A stretch of 64,000 nt of DNA from Pegoplata infirma (taxonomy: Eukaryota > Arthropoda > Insecta > Diptera > Anthomyiidae): the NCBI GenBank assembly GCA_963921195.1, contig OY992540.1, positions 41,625,890-41,689,889 on the forward strand, given 5' to 3'. Under the pieces are notes generated by a model. It had not been told where the DNA came from. It made no database searches and saw only the letters and a list, made by a program, of their open reading frames with translations. Positions 42,141 to 53,420 of this stretch are shown one piece after another (positions within the stretch are counted from its first letter, which is position 1; each line of letters opens with the position of its first letter). The translations under genes and the position numbers were made by a program.

Positions 42141-42329
42141 TATAGAACAGGTTAAGAACTTGTTTGATATTTTCTGAAGCATTTTTCTGACAGCAAAATA
42201 CCTAAATTCCTAAACAGTTTCCATGTATACATATATCACATTTAAGACATGATTTTCCCAAAACGGTTCCCTAATTTTGAAATTTTTTTGAGTCATCTGT
42301 AAATTAATGATTCTGACACATTATCCCAA

Positions 42330-42760
42330 TAGAAAAAGTCTGAGGTTCTGAATTTATGAAATTGCTGCCAAAGAAAAATTTTCAGATTCTGATACACTTT
42401 CATATAGAAAATTCTAAGATACTTAGGCATACTAAGAAACTTTCTTTGCATAGAAAAATTCTTAGATTTAGGCCGTATTACTCACTAGGATGGTATCCTA
42501 TAGCTTACAATCCGACTGTTCTGCAATTTGTATATGTTAATAAATACAGAAAACGGCAGTGGTCATCTGGGGAACAAATTTCTCCCCGAAATATATGTTT
42601 AAAAATTCATTCTTAATGGAAAGCAAGATGCAGTCCAAACCAAAAGAGCTGTAAATTTGATAAATGAGTATATTACTTAAGTGCAAAAAAGTGTTTTTAC
42701 ATTTTGGAGAGTATAAAAGATTTGGCACCGAAGAATTTACACTCTCACTTGTTTTTTGTG
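42330..42760 (+). repeat. Composite-repeat modules (copy M2)
   Basis: Satellite-like units (AGATTCTGATACACTTTC, ATTCTAAGATACTTAGG) at 42330-42470. At 42640-42760 follows the module GAGCTGTAAATTTGATAAAT, TTTACATTTTGGAGAGTATA, TTTACACTCTCACTTG, which is shared with 15855-15990 (reverse), 49720-49800 and 55190-55300. Confidence 0.55.
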
Positions 42761-42888
42761 CATTTGTTAAACAAATGGAACGTTTTTATCTCAAAAGTTG
42801 AGACTCGGTAAAAAAGTAGTTTTGGTGAAAAAAATAAAAAAAAAATTTTTTTTGTCACGAAAACAAAATTAAGATAAACAAGTGAGAG

Positions 42889-43381
42889 TGTTAAATTCGG
42901 CTGTGCCGAATCTTTTATACTCTCCAAAATGTAAAAAAAAAGAAATTGTCAGGGTAATTTGTTTTTTGGGGGGGGGGGGGGGGGGGGGGGGGGGTGATGG
43001 GGGTCAGTGGGGCACCTTGTAAGCACCTTCCCATCCCGATAAATATAACAAATGTTTCATTTATTTAAGAAAAATACAAAAAAACATGTAAAAAAAGTGT
43101 ATTTTTTTAGAGGTTGGTTGAGTTCTTCAATGGGGAACTTTTTTCCCCCTAGGCCGATTTTGCCCATTTACGAACTTAACCTGACTAGGACGATAAGACA
43201 TATTCATGCCAGGAGGCTAGGTCTTTTATTTTGGACTGCGTGCCATCTACAGAGAGACGGACGGACGGACATTCACAGAATGTCTTAGAATTGATCATGG
43301 ATCAATAATATATATACTTTATGGGGTCCTCGACCGATATTTCGATGCGTTACAAACGGAATGACAAAGTGAGTATACCCC
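42889..43381 (-). mobile_element. DINE-1/Helentron-like element (copy F)
   Basis: Hairpin end CAAGTGAGAGTG, ATTCGGCTGTGCCGAAT, TATACTCTCC. (GACGGACGGAC) core at 43257-43270. 5' part GGGGTCCTCGACCGATATTT..AATGACAAAGTGAGTATACC, where it is cut by the next copy. Aligns with copy C but with a huge G-run. Confidence 0.65.
42968..42994. repeat. Homopolymer run of 27 G
   Basis: The only long G/C homopolymer in a very AT-rich window. The homologous position in copy C (16768-16777) has 10 G. Possible slippage expansion, G-quadruplex former, or assembly error. Confidence 0.9.
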
Positions 43382-43841
43382 ACAAATTCGGCCTCGCCGA
43401 ATGTAGTAATACATTCGGCAATAATCAAAAAGATTATTGCAAAAAGCTGTATTTAAAAGGAAATTACTTAAAAAAAAAAAAAAATATTTGGAAAAAAAAA
43501 TTTCCGCGAAAAAAAATTTTGGTAAAAAAAAATCCGCGATTTTTTTCTTTTTTTGTCAAAAAATATGTTCGTACTTATTTAAATACCATTTGGTGTTCAA
43601 TTATGTTCACATATATCAACCAGAAGCCGAATTAAAGCATTTTGTATTTTTAGGTTATGTTGAATGTACTGAAATTTTTGAGGTGTGCTTACATTTTCGT
43701 TCATAACTTTTGAACCGCTAAACCGATATCGCTCAAATGCAATACCAAACTTCTCGGGAGAACTTTCAATAAATATGTTAAGTTTAAGTCATCTCTGTGC
43801 AATATTTTGTCCGTGATAGCATTTTCCACAGACAGACAGAC

Positions 43842-44094
43842 GGACAGACGGACATTGCTAGAATGTTTTAAAATCGATCGGGCATCATGAATATACAGTG
43901 TTGGAAAAAATAATAGGGACGACGAGTTAAAATTTACTAACTCGTTAAAAACTTTTTCATAAATGTTTCATTTTTTTAGCTTCAACTGAAAAATGATCAG
44001 TAATTAAACTGGATTTAATAATCTGTATTGCTTTTTACAGACAGACGGACATCGCTAGAATGTTTTAAAATCGATCGGGCATCATGAATATACA
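43842..44094. repeat. 55-bp direct duplication around a Tc1-like fragment
   Basis: ACAGACGGACATTGCTAGAA..CATGAATATA (43842-43896) recurs with one or two changes at 44039-44094. The roughly 140 bp between starts CAGTGTTGGAAAAAATAATA directly after TA, reminiscent of a Tc1-like end, and contains AACTCGTC-type inverted repeats. Confidence 0.5.
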
Positions 44095-44098
44095 TATA

Positions 44099-46230
44099 TG
44101 GGGGGTTTCGTGTCAACTGACACAACTTTTGAAACCGATGTCTTCCGATCGGGATGAAATTTGCACCAAGGTTAGTCCTATTGGATAGTAGTTCAGACAC
44201 AATTTTTCAACGACATCGGTCAAGGACTTTCTGAGTTAGAGGGGGTCGAAATTTTACATTTTGGCCAAAGAGGTGTTTATTGTCATCCATGTAACTTCTT
44301 ACCTATTGTTTTTAGCAAAATGTGTCCCAAATAGTATAGATAGCTATTTCTTCAGTCTTTTGGAAAAAAATTATAAAAAATTAAAAAAAAAATTTTTTGA
44401 TTTTTTTTTTTTTAAATCAAAAACTTTTTTGACTTTTTCCTCAAATTGGGCCCTTTTTTTTTTTTTATTCAAAAAAAAGCTTATTTTATTTCCTTTAAGA
44501 CCTATGAGGTCGCTTAGTGGGATGCGAGTGGGATATCTATGAAAAAATTTTTTTTTTAACTTTGGACCACAAAAAACGCTTCTAAATTTGCACTATTAGG
44601 CGTGGGAAAGCTAACCAGTTTTCGATTTTCATTCGCGATACCCTCTAATTTTTATAGGTTCGAAAAAGAAAGCATGAGCCAAAAAATGAGGGCGGTGGGG
44701 TGGGGTCAAATGGCCCCACATCGGGGTCAAAGTTGGGCGTTAAGTGGTAAAATACCTCAAAAAGCCCCACAACTGCCCTACACACGCCCCTGGAGGGGTG
44801 CAATGTGAGACGAACCCCCAATAATTTTCAGCACCCAACATTTTTCTTGAACATACCTAACCCCTATTTCCAATTCCTAAGGGGGCTCCCATACAAAATA
44901 ACATTTTTTAAAATTTGCTCCTACCGCTCTAACTGTCCATAGGGTGCCCCTAGAGAAGTAAAATGTATGACCGACCCCCAATATTTCTTAAACTCCAACA
45001 TTTTCTCAGAATATACCTACCCTTTATTTTCAACTCTTAAGGGGGTCCCCATACATTTTTTTTTATTTTTTTTATTAGTTTTTAAAGATACATGTTTTTA
45101 TAATGTATGGGAGCCCCCTTAGGGAGTGGAGATAGGGTACTATTATGTTCGGACAAAATGTTGGTAACTAAAAATTAATGGGGGTTGGTCGTAGTTTTTA
45201 CCTCTCTAGGAGGCACGGTAGGGGCGGTAGGAGCTGGTTAAAAAAAACAAATTTATAAAAAAATAAAAAAATGTATGGGGACCACCTTAAGGGTTAAAGA
45301 TACATTGTAGGTATGTTCGGAAAAAATGTTGGAATTAATAAAATAATGGAGGTACCTCATACATTTGGCTCCACTAGGGGCACTTTAGGGTAAGTTAGAA
45401 TCGTAGTAACAATTTTTTTTTAAATGTTTTGTATGGGAGCCCCCTTAGGAATTGGAAATAGGGGTTAGGTATGTTCAAGAAAAATGTTGGGGGCTGAAAA
45501 TTATTGGGGGTTTGTCTCACATTGCACCCCTCCAGGGGCGTGTCTAGGGCAGTTGTGGCGCTTTTTAAGGATTTTACCACTTAACGCCCAATTTTGACCC
45601 CGATGTGGGGCCATATGGCCCCACCCCACCACCCTCATTTTTTGGCTCATGCTTTCTTTTTCGAACCTATAAAAATTAGGGGGTATCGCGAATGAAAATC
45701 GAAAACTGGTTAGCTTTCCCACGCCTAATAGTGCAAATTTAAGAAGCGTTTTTTGTGGTCCAAAGTTAAAAAAAATTTTTTTCATAGATATCCCACTCGC
45801 ATCCCACTAAGCGACCCCATAAGTCTTAAAGGAAATAAAATAAGCTTTTTTGTGAATCAACAAAAAAAAAAAAAAGGGCCCAATTTGAGGAAAAAGTCGA
45901 AAAAGTTTTTGATTTAAAAAAAAAAAAATCAAAAAATTTTTTTTTTTATTTTTTATATTTTTTTTTCAAAAGACTGAAGAAATAGCTATCTATACTGTTT
46001 GGGACACATTTTGCTAAAAACAATAGGTAAGAAGTTACATGGATGATAATAAACACCTCTTTGGCCAAAATGTAAAATTTCGACCCCCTCTAACTCAGAG
46101 AGTCCTTGACCGATGTCGTTGAAAATTTGTGTCTGAACTACTATCCAATAGGACTAACTTTGGTGCAAATTTCATCCCGAGCGGAAGACATCGGTTTCAA
46201 AAGTTGTGTCAGTTGACACGAAAATCCCCA
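44099..46230. mobile_element. TGGGG-type foldback element (2132 bp)
   Basis: Ends TGGGGGGTTTCGTGTCAACT and the inverse, with TATA on both sides (44095-44098, 46231-46234). Arms of about 1 kb pair with few differences around about 45090, so the open frames at 44602-44808 and 45501-45785 (both with FRFSFAIPxNFYRFEKESMS) are the same arm sequence read from opposite strands. The central part (AAGGGGGCTCCCATAC, ATGTATGACCGACCCCCA) is shared with the foldback at 50607-52978. Confidence 0.88.
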
Positions 46231-46324
46231 TATACATTATGGGGTCCCAGACCGATATTTCGATGAGTTACAAACCGAATGACAAACTTATATATACCCT
46301 CTATCACTAAGTGGAGGGTATAAA

Positions 46325-47044
46325 AAAATTAAAAAAAAATTTTTTTTGGTAAAAAAAAAAAATTTAATAAAAAAAAGTTTTTGATGAAAACACAACAATT
46401 TTTATGAAAAAAAAACTTTTTGATGATTTAAAAAAAAAAAAAATTTTTTTGATAAAAACAAAAATTATAATGCAAAAAAAAACATTTTTTTTTGATAAAA
46501 AAATTTTTTTGATCTTAAAAAAAAAAATTGATAAAAAAAAACAATTTACAAAAAAAAACAAAAAATAAGAAAAAAAATTTATGAAAAAAATTTTATGAAA
46601 AAGAAATTGATGAAAAAAAAAATTATGTAAATAAAGATTTATAAAAAAAAATTGATAAGAAAAAAAAAATTTGATGAAAAAAAAAATTAATGAATAGGAA
46701 ACAATTTGATGTAATAAAAAATTTATGAAAAAAAAAAAAAAAAAATAATGAAAAAAAACACGTTGATAAAGAGGTCGTAGGTTCGATTCCCACCAGAGGC
46801 CTTGGTATGTTTCGCTACAATATGATAATGGTCGTAGTCACACGTCTCGTTTAGGTAAATTAAGTATATGATTTGTAATTATATGTATGTTAAAAATTTA
46901 ATAAAATAAAGTTTGATAAAAAAGAAAATTTGATGAAAAAAAAAAATTTTTGATGGAAAAAAATTGATGAAAGGAAAAAATTTGAGGGGAAAAAAATAAA
47001 TGAAAAAAAAAAATTATGAAAAAGAAAAATTTGTTGTAAAATGA
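46325..47044. repeat. A-rich GATGAAAA tract interrupted by a short tRNA-like fragment
   Basis: Degenerate A-rich tract 46325-46760 and 46915-47040. Between them 46765-46803 reads GAGGTCGTAGGTTCGATTCC.. and looks like a B box/T arm of a tRNA-derived SINE. No A box is visible. Confidence 0.5.
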
Positions 47045-47245
47045 TTATGTTACGTTTTATTCACCACCTGTTGAATTATTATCCAAGTTACAAATCGAAG
47101 TTCCAAACCTTTTTGGTTTTAAGAAAATGAAAACAGTAATTCCTATTTTCTTTTTTGTTAGCCGGTAGCTTATACAGTCAAACTGAGGTGGCATCCTGCA
47201 TCATTTTTGAAATTAGACACCAGCCTAAAAACATTATCATGTTAA
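47045..47245 (+). repeat. Composite-repeat blocks (CACCACCTG.. and GACACCAGCC modules), copy M3
   Basis: GTTACGTTTTATTCACCACC, TTATCCAAGTTACAAATC, AAAACAGTAATTCCTATTTTC, AACTGAGGTGGCATCCTGCA, GACACCAGCCTAAAAACATT. The block is uninterrupted and therefore serves as an empty site for the Penelope insertion at 12371-15618. Confidence 0.75.
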
Positions 47246-47269
47246 AAAAAAATAAATTTTTGTTTAGGA

Positions 47270-48299
47270 AAACGGGAACTTAGAAACTAATAATAAGATG
47301 TTTTCTATGGGAAAAAAATCCACTTAATTTGGTAATTTTTGTATACGACGAAGTTTTCTAAATCCGAATATTCCAAAAATTCCACAAAATATCAAAGATT
47401 TTGTTTGTGAAAATGCCTCAGAAACTGAGACTTTTTCTATTGGGGGAAAAGTCACAGAATCTTTAAATTTTCTTAAAACAAATTTCTCACAAACAGAAAA
47501 CTTTCAAAATCCGATATTTTTCTGGATGAAGCGTTTCTTAAATCCTATATTTTCCAGTTGGAATATTGTTTCAGAATGTGGGACTTTTCTTATCAGAAAA
47601 ATTCTTCAGAACCAGAGACTTTTTCTTTAGAAGAAGTTTTTTGAAAATTTTAAAAATGTTCGCAAAAAATTTTTCATGTAAGAATAAATTCATAAAATTT
47701 TGAAATGATACTATAAAAAAAATTATTTTATTATCCGTTACATAATATTACCGGCAATAAAGTTACTGGTCAGGCATACTAGTATAATTCTATTTTGTTA
47801 CCTGTCACAACAATATTTTCTAAAATAAACCACCATATTTCATAATATTTTATTTTTATTTTAATTCTTTTTTGTAAAATTTTTTATAATTGCGTTATTT
47901 TATTTATTTTTTGTTTCTGTTATGATTGCTGATTAATTGCTCTATTTGTATAAGTGTAATATCAACATGTTTTTCTCATCAAAAACAGATTATTTGACCA
48001 TTATAAATTGATAACAAAAAAAAAAATTATATAAAAATAAAAAAATAAAAATAGTTTAAAGTGAAAATTTAATTTTCATTTAATTTAATAAATTTTTTTT
48101 AAATTTGACCAATTTATTTGTAATTTAACAGGTCAAGTGATTTAAATGCAAATTAATGTTACATTTTTCTGTTTGCAAATCATTGAGTTCTATTAAAGAA
48201 TACTAATGTCAATAACAGATAAAATCATGAAAATGATTTAGGGGTGGTAAGCAAAGTTTATATAAGGGTGACAGGTGTATTATTAGGGTAAAAAATTAC
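47270..48299. repeat. Diverged satellite units, then unique AT-rich DNA
   Basis: 47380-47680 holds decayed units (CTCAGAAACTGAGACTTTTT, CAGAACCAGAGACTTTTTCT). 47700-48299 has no recognisable structure. Confidence 0.5.
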
Positions 48300-49560
48300 A
48301 CTGTGGTTTAGAATTTACGAAAAATGTCTCAGAATCTGAGACTTTTTTATACAAAAAATGTCTCAGAATCTAAGAATTTTACTGTAAAAAAAATGTCACA
48401 GAATCTGATACTTTTTCTATACGAAAAAAATGACTCAGAATATGAAAATTTTTCTATACGAAAAATATTTTAGAATCTGCGACTTTTTCTTTTTCTGAAA
48501 AATGTCACAGAATCTGAGACCTTTTCTATAAAAAAAAATGTCTCAGAATCTAAAACTTTTTCTATACGAAAACTATTTTAGAATCTGACACTTTTTCTAT
48601 ATGAAAAATTTCTCCGAATGTGAGACTATGTCTATAAGAAAAATGTCTCAGAATCTGAGACTTTTTCTATAGGAAAAATGTCTCAGAATCTACAAGAAAA
48701 ATGTCTCAGAATCTGAGACTTTTTCTATAAGAAAAATGTCTCGGAATCTGAGACTTTTTCTATAAAAAAAATGTCTCAGAATCTGAGACTTTTTCTATAA
48801 GAAAAATGTCTCAGAATCTGAGACTTTTTCTATAAGAAAAATGTCTCAGAATCTGAGACTTTTTCTATAAGAAAAATGTCTCAGAATCTGAGACTTTTTC
48901 TATAAGAAAAATGTCTCAGAATCTGAGACTTTTTCTATAAGAAAAATGTCTCAGAATCTGAGACTTTTTCTATAAGAAAAATGTTTCAGAAACTGAGACT
49001 TTTTCTATAAGAAAAATGTTTTAGAGTCTGAAATTTTTTCTATAAGAAAAATGTCTTAGAATCTGGAACTTTTTCTATAAGAAAAAAAAAAGAAAAATTT
49101 TAAATCTGAGACTTTTTCTATAAGAAAAATATCTCAGAATCTGAGACTTTTTCTAAAAGAAAAATGTCTCAGAATCTGAGACTTTTTCTATAAGAAAACT
49201 GTTTTAGAATCTGAGACTTTTTCTATTGGAAAAAATGTCTCAAAATCTGATACTTTTTCTTTGGGAAAAATGTCTCAGAATCTGAGACTTTTCCTATAAG
49301 AAAAATGTCTCAGAATCTGAGACTTTTTCTATAAGAAAAATGTCTCAGAATCTGAGACTTTTTCTATAAGAAAAATGTCTCAGAATCTGAGACTTTTTCT
49401 ATAAGAAAAATGTCTCAGAATCTGAGACTTTTTCTATAAGAAAAATGTCTCAGAATCTGAGACTTTTTCTTTACGAAAAATGTCTTAGAATGTGAGACAT
49501 TTTTCATACGAAAAATTTTTCAGTATCTGAGACTTATTCTATACAAAAATGCCTACGAAT
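48300..49560. repeat. 35-bp palindromic satellite array
   Basis: About 33 tandem units of CTGAGACTTTTTCTATAAGA + AAAATGTCTCAGAAT. The junction of units forms a perfect odd palindrome GTCTCAGAATCTGAGAC, and the spacer TTTTTCTATAAGAAAAA is nearly palindromic too. The central blocks (about 48770-48960 and 49290-49460) are nearly identical between units, while the edges are diverged, as expected for unequal exchange. Confidence 0.95.
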
Positions 49561-50093
49561 TTTGTGCTCTTGCCCAAAACATTAAATCATGATAATGTTT
49601 TGCGGAAGATTTGGGTGTATTTGCCAAAGCAAAGCTTTTTTTTTTAGAAAAAATAATGTTATATTACGAATTGAAATATAAGTCGAGGACCCCATTAAAT
49701 AACCAAAAGACCTGTACTAGAAAAAAGTGTTTTTACATTTTGTAGAGTATAAAAGATTAGGCACCGAAGACTTTAACTGTCTCACTTGTTTTATGTACAT
49801 TTGATAAGCAAATGGAACATTTTTATGTGAAGAGTTAAGACTTGGTAAAAAAGTAGTTTTGTTAAAAAATAGAAAAAAAATTTATAAAAAAAAATTTTTT
49901 GATGAGAAAAAAACTTTGATAGAAAAAAAATTGATAAAAAATAAATGATGAAAAAAAAAATAAAAAAAATTTTATGAAAAGAAAAAATTTGCGAAAAATA
50001 AAATTTTTGATGAAAAAAAAATTGAAGAAAAAATCTTTTTTTGATTAATTGAAAAAAAAAAAAAATTATCAAAAAAAAAATTTAATGAAAAAA
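49561..50093 (+). repeat. Composite-repeat modules and A-rich tract
   Basis: GCCTACGAATTTTGTGCTCT..AATCATGATAATGTTTTGCG (also at 55015-55100), then the TTTACATTTTGTAGAGTATA module (49735-49800), then a GATGAAAA A-rich tract. Confidence 0.6.
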
Positions 50094-53040
50094 CAAGTAA
50101 AAAAGTTAAATTCTGCTTGACGAATGCAGTGATACCCTCCACAATTAAAAAAAAGATTATTGCAAAAAAATTTGTTTAAAAGGAAATAACTTTTGAAAAA
50201 AAAAATTTTTTTTTTGAAAAAAAATCCGCGAAAAAAAATTCCGCGATTTTTTTCTTTTTTTGTCAAAAAAAAAAAAATATGTTCGTACTTGTTTAAATAC
50301 CATTTGGTGTTCAATTATGTTCACATAGTATGTCAAAGCAGCCGAATTAAAGAATTTTGTATTTTTAGGTTATGTTGAATGTACTAAAATTTTTGAGGTG
50401 TCCTTACATTTTCGATCATAACTTTTGCACCGCTGAGCCGATATCGCTCAAATGCAATACCAAACTTTTCGGTAGAACTTCCAATAAATACGTTAGGTTT
50501 TAGTCATCTCCGCGTAATATTTTGGCCGTGATCACCATTTCCACAGACATACAGACGGCCATCGCTTGAATGTCTTAAAATCAATCGGGGGGAGCATGAA
50601 TATATATGGGGCATTCCATGTCAAATCGGACACTTCGAATTTTTTTTTTTTATTTTCCCAATTTGTTTACTGTTTTTAGTGCCCTTTGAAAACTCTTTCG
50701 TGGTAAATTTTCAGATTTTTTTGATGACCCGTTCAAAAGATATCGAATTTTTAAAAATTGGTAGTTTGTTCCTTTACTCAAACTTCTTTTACTCATAACT
50801 TCTTCAATAATGGTCCAAATTTCAAATTTTTTTCTTCAAAATTTTTGTTTTTTTACGTACTTTAGAAAAAAAATCCAAAAAAATTCTTAAAAGCGCTCTA
50901 GTATGCGATTTTTAAGTTTTAAAATTGAAATCTCATTATTGAAAATGTCTGTACTGTTCGATTTTTTTGAAATTTTTTTGTGTAAAACTTCTATCGATTC
51001 TACAAATTTTTTGCTCAGGAGGATCGTGGGATAACGATTACTACTATTTTTTAAAATTTTTTGAAAAAAATTTATTGTAATTTTCCAATCTTAAAATCAT
51101 TTCTACTGCTCTAATGGTGCGTCATAGATGGGTAATATTTAAGACCAACCACCATTAATTTTTACGTCTTAAAATTTCTTTGGAACAAACTAATACCATA
51201 TCTCCAATTTCTAAGGGGGCTCCCACACAAAACGACATTTTTAAAATTTACTCCAATCGCTCTAACTGCCCCAATAGTGCCCTTAGAGCAACAAAATGTA
51301 TGACCGACCCACAATATTTTTTTTTGGTCCAAATATTTTCTCTTAACACACCTACTCTCTATCTTTAACTGTTAAGGCGGTCCCCAAACAATTTTTTTTA
51401 TTTTTTGTAAATTTGTTTTATTTAATCAGCTTCAACCGGTCCAATGGTGCATCCGAGAGAGGTCATTAGTGAGACCGACCCCCATTTATTTTTACACTAC
51501 AACATTTTTTTAAAACATACCTACGGCCTATCTCCACTCCCTAAGTAGGCTCCTATACAAATAACAGTTGGAGCAAATTTTATAAAAACGTAATTTTGAA
51601 TGGAAGCCTACTTAGGGAGTGGAGATAGGGCTGTGGAATGTTTTACAAAAATGTTGGAGATGAAAAATAAATGGCGGTCGGTCTCACTAATGACCCGTCT
51701 GGGACGCACCATTGGACTGGTAGAAGCTGATTAAATAAAACAAATTTACAAAAAATAAAAAAAACTGTATGGGGACCGCCTTAACAATAAGAGATAGAGG
51801 GTAGGTGCGTGCAGAGAAAATGTTTGGACTAAAAAAATATTGTGGGTCGGTCATACATTTTGTTGCTCTAAGGGCACTATTAGGGCGGTTGGAGCGGTTG
51901 GAGCAAATTTTAAAAAACGTCGTTTTATGTGGGAGCCCCCTTAGAAATTGGAGATAGGGTATTAAATTGTTCCAAATAAATGTTAAGACGTAAAAATTAA
52001 TGGGGGTCGGTCTTATAAATTACCCCTCTATGACGCACCATTGGAGCAGTAGAAATGATTTTAAGATTGGAAAATTACAATAAATTTTTTTAAAAAAATT
52101 AAAAAAATAGTAATAATCGTTATCTCACGATCCTCCTGGGCAAAAAAATTGTAGAATCAATAGAAGATTTACACAAAAAAAATGTCAAAAAACATCGAAG
52201 AGTACAAACATTTTCAAAAATGAGATTTAAATTTTAAAACTTAAAAGTCGCATAATTTTTTTGGATTTTTTTTTTAAAGTACGTAAAAAACAAAAATTTT
52301 GAAGAAAAAAATTTAAATTTGGACCATTATTGATGAAGTTATGAGTAACGGATTTTTAAGTTATTTTTACGGATTTCAACAGTTATTAATTAACATTTAA
52401 AAATAACTGAGAAATGTTTTTGTTTTAAATGAAATGTAAGTAGTCCGTTTTTTAAATAAAGTTTCATTTGTTTTAAACGTATTTTCTGTTGAATTTACTT
52501 ACATAATATTTTAAGTGTATGGCGCAACATTGGAGCTGTAGAAATGATTTTAAGATTGGAAAATTACAATAAGATTTTTTCAAAAAATTTATAAAAATAG
52601 TAATAATCGTTATCCCACGATCCTCCTGGGCAAAAAATTTGTAGAATCGATAGAAGTTTTACACAAAAAAAAAAATCGCATACTAGAGCGTTATTAAGAA
52701 TTTGTTGGGATTTTTTTTTTAAAGTACACAAAAAAACAAAAATTTTGAGAAAAAAAATTTTAAATTTGGACCATTATTGAAGAAGTTATGAGTAAAAGAA
52801 GTTTGAGTAAAGGAACAAACTACCAATTTTTAAAAGTTCGATATCTTTTGAACGGGTGATCAAAAAAAATCAGAAAATTTACCACGAAAGAGTTTTCGAA
52901 GGGTACTTAAAACTGTAAACAAATTGGGAAAATCTAAAAAAAAAAGTCTAAGCGTTCGATTTGACATGGAAAGCCCCATATTCTTTATGGGGTCCCAGAC
53001 CGATATTTCGATGAGTTACAAACGGAAGTGGAGGATATAA
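50094..53040 (-). mobile_element. DINE-1/Helentron-like element with nested foldback (copy H)
   Basis: CAAGTAAAAAAGTTAAATTC hairpin end (stem partly lost: CTGCTTGACGAATGCAG). The body at 50280-50570 is like copies B and G. The 5' end at 52985-53040 is shortened (ACAAACGGAAGTGGAGGATA). The foldback 50607-52978 occupies the TATA stretch. Confidence 0.68.
50607..52978. mobile_element. TGGGG-type foldback element (2372 bp)
   Basis: Ends TGGGGCATTCCATGTCAAAT and, reversed, TGGGGCTTTCCATGTCAAAT. TATA precedes and TATT follows. Long arms pair (for example AGGATCGTGGGATAACGATT against AATCGTTATCCCACGATCCT). The right arm contains a partial duplication of about 0.5 kb (52015-52160 repeated at 52525-52660). 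Confidence 0.85.
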
Positions 53041-53420
53041 AAAATTGATTAAAACAAAAATTTGATAGAAAAAAAAAATTATAAAAAAAAAATTGATGAA
53101 AAAAAAAAATTTTTGTTGAAAAATAATTATGTTACTGTTTACTCACCAGCTGGTGAAAAAAGGTTTTATTCATCACGAAGTGAATTGTTATCCAAGTTAC
53201 AAACCCAAATTACTAAAATTTTTGGTTATAAGAAAATGAAAATAGTAATTCTTATTTTCTTTTTTGTTAATTGCTTGCTTATATAGTCAAACTGAGGTGG
53301 CGTCCTGCAAATTTTTTATAAAATAAGACACCAGCCTAAAAACATTATCATGTTACAAATGTCCAAGAATTTTAGTCTTTTAAATACAAAAAAGGTCGCA
53401 GAATCTGAGAAATTTTTTGT
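53041..53420 (+). repeat. Composite-repeat modules (copy M4)
   Basis: A-rich tract, TTACTGTTTACTCACCAGCT, CATCACGAAGTGAATTGTTA, TTATCCAAGTTACAAACCCA, AACTGAGGTGGCGTCCTGCA, GACACCAGCCTAAAAACATT, then one or two satellite-like units (GCAGAATCTGAGAAATTTTT). Same order as copy M3. Confidence 0.7.

Larger units (their letters stand above)
43382..46321 (-). mobile_element. DINE-1/Helentron-like element with nested foldback (copy G)
   Basis: Left end ATTCGGCCTCGCCGAATGTA and body (43560-43840) match copy B at 14800-15075 closely (TTCGTACTTATTTAAATACC, GATATCGCTCAAATGCAATA). 5' end at the right: GGGTCCCAGACCGATATTTC..TATACCCTCTATCACTAAGT, GGAGGGTATAAAA. Interrupted at its TATA stretch by the foldback 44099-46230. 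Confidence 0.7.

Noticed and set aside
44602..45785. Two similar ORFs containing FRFSFAIPxNFYRFEKESMS as a conserved gene pair
   Set aside because: They are the two arms of one foldback element read from opposite strands. The similarity is due to the inverted repeat, and no family is recognisable.
46765..46803. A functional tRNA gene
   Set aside because: Only a B box/T-arm-like segment is present. No acceptor stem, D arm or anticodon arm can be formed.
48300..49560. CRISPR-like array (regular palindromic repeat with spacers)
   Set aside because: The spacers are the same sequence in every unit, the unit is only 35 bp, there are no cas genes, and the genome is eukaryotic. It is a satellite.
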